Source: Sphingobacterium sp. UBA2700
Lineage (GTDB): Bacteria; Bacteroidota; Bacteroidia; Sphingobacteriales; Sphingobacteriaceae
Direction: 5' to 3'
NCBI GenBank assembly: GCA_002354335.1
Contig: DELI01000005.1
Span: forward strand, 230,385 to 294,384
Length of the DNA: 64,000 nt
Shown here: in pieces, positions 61,108-64,000 of the stretch
Layout: every line of letters begins with the position of its first letter
Position numbering within the stretch: position 1 is the first letter of the stretch
Notes under the pieces: model-generated
What the model was told of the DNA's origin: nothing
Seen by the model: only the letters and a program-made list of their open reading frames with translations
Database searches by the model: none
Program-made: the position numbers and the translations under genes

Positions 61108-62322
61108 CTAATCTTTTAACTCATCTAATAACCATTGCAACTCCCTTGCTATTGAATCCTGAATCGGAATCTGCAAAGATGGAGGCAACACACCCCAGGT
61201 GTAAGTTTCTACTTCCAAATGGCGCGTTCGTTCTTGCTCCTTATGCAAGGCTAGAACCTCCAATATATCCTGCTGTGTAGAAGATACCTCGCCATATTGG
61301 TCTAAGAATATTGGAACATGGAAATGGCTGCGCCATTCTACATGGTCTAAATTCTCGATATGGGGCAGCGCGTCCATTAGGTCGCGGTACTTAACCAAAT
61401 TGTTCTTTTTATCACGGGCGATTACCTGATGAAGGTAGATAGGCTCGTCAAATTCCTCCAGTACTTTTTGCTTATGAAGTCGGTCTGCCACATCATTAGT
61501 GAACTGCACCTTCAATGCGGAACTAATTTGGAACTTCCCGATGTTTATTCCCAATTCCTCCAAACGCTTCATCGCTTGCGGATGCTGTTCATACGCTAAA
61601 GCAAAGTGGCAAACATCGTAGCAAATCGTAATATATCGATTAATGATATGTTTAGACTGTTCTGCATCCAAGCCTTGTACCCGCTCGAAATATGTTCGCG
61701 CTGCTGGCAACAGTTCTTGCTGATACCAGGCAATAAACTCGTCCACATTCTCCAGTACGCCATCAGGCTCCGGCTCTATATCCAGGTGCATATACTTGCC
61801 CGTGCTGATTTCCTTCTGATACAGAAAGCTTGCGACTTCCACTATCTGCAGTGTCGCCTCTTCTCGCATTGTCCGCCATTCCTCGGCAGACTCATCAAAC
61901 CAGAAGCGATAACTGAGCGGCGATGTTGAAATGCCGGCCTCTCCTTTCTCAGGCATAAGTTCTGCCAAGATTTTAAATAAGGAGATGGTATAATCCTTCC
62001 GTTTTTTGCTCGTCCAATCTGGAAAATGAACCATATCCTTCACGCGTTTCTCATGGAAATCCCCATAAGGAAAACCATTCAGCGTAAAAACATAAATATC
62101 ATTCCGCTTAAGCCATAGCTGAAACTCCAGCAAGCACTCTGGCTTCAACAATTCCTCACTCGCCTCGGCCGAGATGCGAAGACCTAAGCCAAAGGGAGCA
62201 TCCGGAGAGACAGCATCCTTGATCGCCGGAACATGCGTCCGTAACTGATCGAAATGCGAATGCCAATCCTGCCCTGGATGTATGTTCGTACAATACGAAA
62301 TATGTGTGTTAGCTAACTTCAT
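61108..62322 (-). CDS. eboE: EboE: xylose isomerase-like TIM-barrel protein
   Basis: About 404 residues, cytosolic, related to the xylose-isomerase/sugar-epimerase TIM barrels. The start at 62322 (MKLANTHISYCTNIHPGQ) is chosen because other EboE proteins begin near this HxxYCTNIHPG segment. The ATG at 62352 is an alternative with a longer eboD overlap. Conserved patches include YVFTLNGFPYGDFH near 80, MHLDIEPEPDGVLEN near 195 and ICYDVCHFALAYEQ near 240, with potential metal-binding His, Asp and Glu. The chosen start overlaps eboD by 14 bases. The reaction is unknown. Confidence 0.85.
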   Translation of the reverse strand: MKLANTHISYCTNIHPGQDWHSHFDQLRTHVPAIKDAVSPDAPFGLGLRISAEASEELLKPECLLEFQLWLKRNDIYVFTLNGFPYGDFHEKRVKDMVHFPDWTSKKRKDYTISLFKILAELMPEKGEAGISTSPLSYRFWFDESAEEWRTMREEATLQIVEVASFLYQKEISTGKYMHLDIEPEPDGVLENVDEFIAWYQQELLPAARTYFERVQGLDAEQSKHIINRYITICYDVCHFALAYEQHPQAMKRLEELGINIGKFQISSALKVQFTNDVADRLHKQKVLEEFDEPIYLHQVIARDKKNNLVKYRDLMDALPHIENLDHVEWRSHFHVPIFLDQYGEVSSTQQDILEVLALHKEQERTRHLEVETYTWGVLPPSLQIPIQDSIARELQWLLDELKD

Positions 62323-63490
62323 CCAATCGATTATATGCTTGTTGAAACTCACTTAAAAAATCAATCGCCTGCAGGACAAATTCCGTGTCAATTTGATGGT
62401 AATCTTTGCCTTTACCCATCTGCTCTAGAAGAACAACCGTCAAGCGACCGCCCAGATGTTCCTGAAACTCCGTCAAGCCTTTAATCAGCTGCTGCCTTCC
62501 TTCCGATTCCGAAAGAATAGGGTGATATACAGGCAATCCCAAATGGTGAATTAATTGAACGACTGAAAGCGCGTCATGCTCTGATAGATTACCAATGAGG
62601 TAAGAATACACAACGTCGATGGCTATCCCAATTGCTACGGCCTCGCCGTGAAGTACCTCAAAGTTGCTGAGCTGCTCCAATTTATGGGCACTCCAATGCC
62701 CGAAATCCAAAGGACGTGATGAACCCAACTCAAATGGATCACCATTACGAATATGTTCTAAATGCAAATCTGCACAGCGATAGATCAACTCTTTCATAGA
62801 TTGGGAATCTCTGCGCGGAAGATCATCCGCTTGTGCCTGTATCCAGTTATAAAAATCCAGATCCTTGATCAAAGCGACTTTGATCGCCTCAGAAATCCCG
62901 GCTAACCAAGATCGATTATCCAATGTGGATAAAAACGTATAATCATTGAATACCGCAGCAGGCGGTGTAAAAGTCCCTAGGAAATTCTTCTTTCCTTTAT
63001 AATTTACGCTGTTCTTAACTCCAACACCTGAATCATTCTGTGAAAGAACCGTTGTCGGAATTCGGATATGGCGAATGCCACGATGAGAAATTGCAGACGC
63101 ATAGCCCACTAAATCCAAGATAGCCCCGCCGCCGATAGCGACTACATAAGAATGGCGGTCGACGCCGTACTCATCAATAGCTTGAACAATTGACTCTAAA
63201 GCCTCCGGATTGTTTTTGCAGACCTCGCCGCCAGTCAATACCAGGGGCTCTCCTGCGAGCACAACGTCGTCCAAATCCTGAAAGTAATCTTTCAGTTGCC
63301 CGGCTAATGCAGGATGCTTTTCCCAAACGCCACGGTCGACAACAAAAAGTACCTTTTGCTTGAACTCTGGATTTCTACGCTGAAAGAAGAAATCCCGAAG
63401 CAAGTTATTTTGCGGGGCAAAAATGCCCTCTGTGAAATAGATATTATAAGAATAATCTATGTTAAAGCCTTGTTTTAACACACGTTCCAT
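62309..63490 (-). CDS. eboD: EboD: 3-dehydroquinate synthase-like sugar phosphate cyclase
   Basis: A 393-residue member of the sugar phosphate cyclase superfamily (relatives: AroB, EEVS). The NAD site VVAIGGGAILDLVGYAS is near residues 117-133. Zinc ligands are expected in GISEAIKVALI (Glu) near 198, LDFGHWSAHKLEQL (His) near 262 and EVLHGEAVAIGIAI (His) near 282. The loop TVLSQNDSGVGVKNSVN has diverged from AroB. Its place between eboC and eboE supports EboD over AroB. It is expected to cyclise a phosphorylated sugar of unknown identity. It starts 15 bases after the eboC stop. Confidence 0.86.
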   Translation of the reverse strand: MERVLKQGFNIDYSYNIYFTEGIFAPQNNLLRDFFFQRRNPEFKQKVLFVVDRGVWEKHPALAGQLKDYFQDLDDVVLAGEPLVLTGGEVCKNNPEALESIVQAIDEYGVDRHSYVVAIGGGAILDLVGYASAISHRGIRHIRIPTTVLSQNDSGVGVKNSVNYKGKKNFLGTFTPPAAVFNDYTFLSTLDNRSWLAGISEAIKVALIKDLDFYNWIQAQADDLPRRDSQSMKELIYRCADLHLEHIRNGDPFELGSSRPLDFGHWSAHKLEQLSNFEVLHGEAVAIGIAIDVVYSYLIGNLSEHDALSVVQLIHHLGLPVYHPILSESEGRQQLIKGLTEFQEHLGGRLTVVLLEQMGKGKDYHQIDTEFVLQAIDFLSEFQQAYNRLDEVS

Positions 63491-63505
63491 ACGTTAAAAA
63501 AATAA

Positions 63506-64000
63506 TTAGGTGACAGCAAACTTCTTTGCTAAAACAATTGAGACCGGTAAAATGCAGCAAACAGCCAATGCCAGTATCCAAAAACCACTCAAAGCAATCC
63601 AGCTCGCATTCATTAAGATCAGGGCTAAAACCCCGAACTTAACGGCTTGCCGAATATCTGTAGGCGATAGAGTTTTTAAAGCTTTGAATAAAGGTCTCGC
63701 GATCATGGCTACAAAGCCGGCGATGAAAAGAAAAGCATAGGTATGCCCACTCTTCCAAGCGAAATAAGCTAGCGTAGCGACAACCAGCAAATACAATCCC
63801 AGCGAAACCTGCATGGCAGTTTTATTATTCCCATACACCTCCCCACGAGAAATGTTAGTAACCGATGCAATATAGACAAGCGGCACAAAAGCGATATACC
63901 AATAGGAAAGCGACTCTGGAATAACCGCAAAACCCAGTAACAGGTTTATACCGCGGCACATCCCCATCGTAATCGGCCCGAGGATAAAATGATGCTTCGC
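63506..64000 (-). CDS. eboC: EboC: UbiA-type prenyltransferase, 5' part outside the window
   Basis: C-terminal part of an integral-membrane prenyltransferase. The frame stays open through base 64000 with KHHFILGPITMGMCRGIN continuous, so the apparent Met at 63967 is internal. GMCRGINLLLGF is the first aromatic-prenyltransferase motif region of EboC-type UbiA proteins. ISRGEVYGNNKTA near the middle resembles the second conserved motif. Around five or six hydrophobic helices remain. It would transfer an isoprenyl chain to a product of the EboD/E pathway. eboA and eboB would be expected beyond the right edge. Confidence 0.85.
   Translation of the reverse strand, partial: AKHHFILGPITMGMCRGINLLLGFAVIPESLSYWYIAFVPLVYIASVTNISRGEVYGNNKTAMQVSLGLYLLVVATLAYFAWKSGHTYAFLFIAGFVAMIARPLFKALKTLSPTDIRQAVKFGVLALILMNASWIALSGFWILALAVCCILPVSIVLAKKFAVT

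Noticed and set aside
62309..63490. AroB (3-dehydroquinate synthase of the shikimate pathway)
   Set aside because: The fold is shared, but the location between UbiA-type eboC and eboE and the diverged active-site loop favour EboD.

Overview
The window reads as a chromosomal segment of a Bacteroidota bacterium, most likely the Sphingobacteriaceae (Sphingobacterium-like). Support: the long three-domain form of IspG, the gliding/type IX secretion lipoproteins GldJ and GldB, a CarboxypepD-type TonB receptor, DUF4254 beside a GT9 transferase, NadE divergent from gldB, moderate GC, scarce Shine-Dalgarno sequences and repeated Bacteroidota -7 promoter words (TAnnTTTG) just upstream of genes. No tRNA, rRNA, CRISPR array, transposase or prophage gene was recognised.

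Layout. 1-2.4 kb: 3' part of ispG and a META-domain lipoprotein, separated by a palindromic repeat. 2.6-10.2 kb: nuoHIJKLMN, the membrane arm of respiratory complex I plus NuoI, without nuoA-G. 10.4-21.2 kb: a surface-glycan region with DUF4254, GT9 and two GT4 genes rightwards, then a leftward block of five glycosyltransferases fed by a secreted beta-propeller lipoprotein. 21.5-28.1 kb: SixA phosphatase, YyaL-like protein, SlyD, MnmD, a DAACS transporter and a GT90 protein. 28.4-34.3 kb: cytochrome c maturation (ccmE with a Cys heme ligand, ccmF), a DUF2520 reductase, a membrane-anchored glutamate-synthase-like flavoprotein and a MarR regulator. 34.4-48.5 kb: mostly housekeeping genes (omega-amidase, polyprenyl synthase, SufT-like, UvrC, PBP1A, MFS pump, IspF, GldJ, a half-length glycogen-synthase-like protein, PanC, PanD). 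48.5-56.5 kb: a His-rich small membrane protein with a TonB receptor and secreted thioredoxin, a lipoprotein FKBP, GldB, NadE and a DUF4136 lipoprotein. 56.6-64 kb: a GntR-type regulator, PAP2 phosphatase, DyP peroxidase and the ebo cluster (eboF, eboE, eboD, partial eboC), which runs off the right edge.

Points that stand out. (1) The ebo cluster, a widely transferred pathway of unknown product, here has a DyP peroxidase and a PAP2 phosphatase on the same strand directly downstream. (2) A family of large palindromic intergenic elements occurs three times (about 1.33-1.61, 24.64-25.02 and 52.72-53.18 kb). Every copy lies between convergent genes, and four flanking genes take their TAG stop codon from TTAG-rich arms or arm-like sequence. 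One copy is split by a second, nested inverted repeat. A separate AACCCAATG repeat accompanies two copies. (3) Several genes have a promoter word so close to the start codon that their mRNAs should be leaderless or nearly so.
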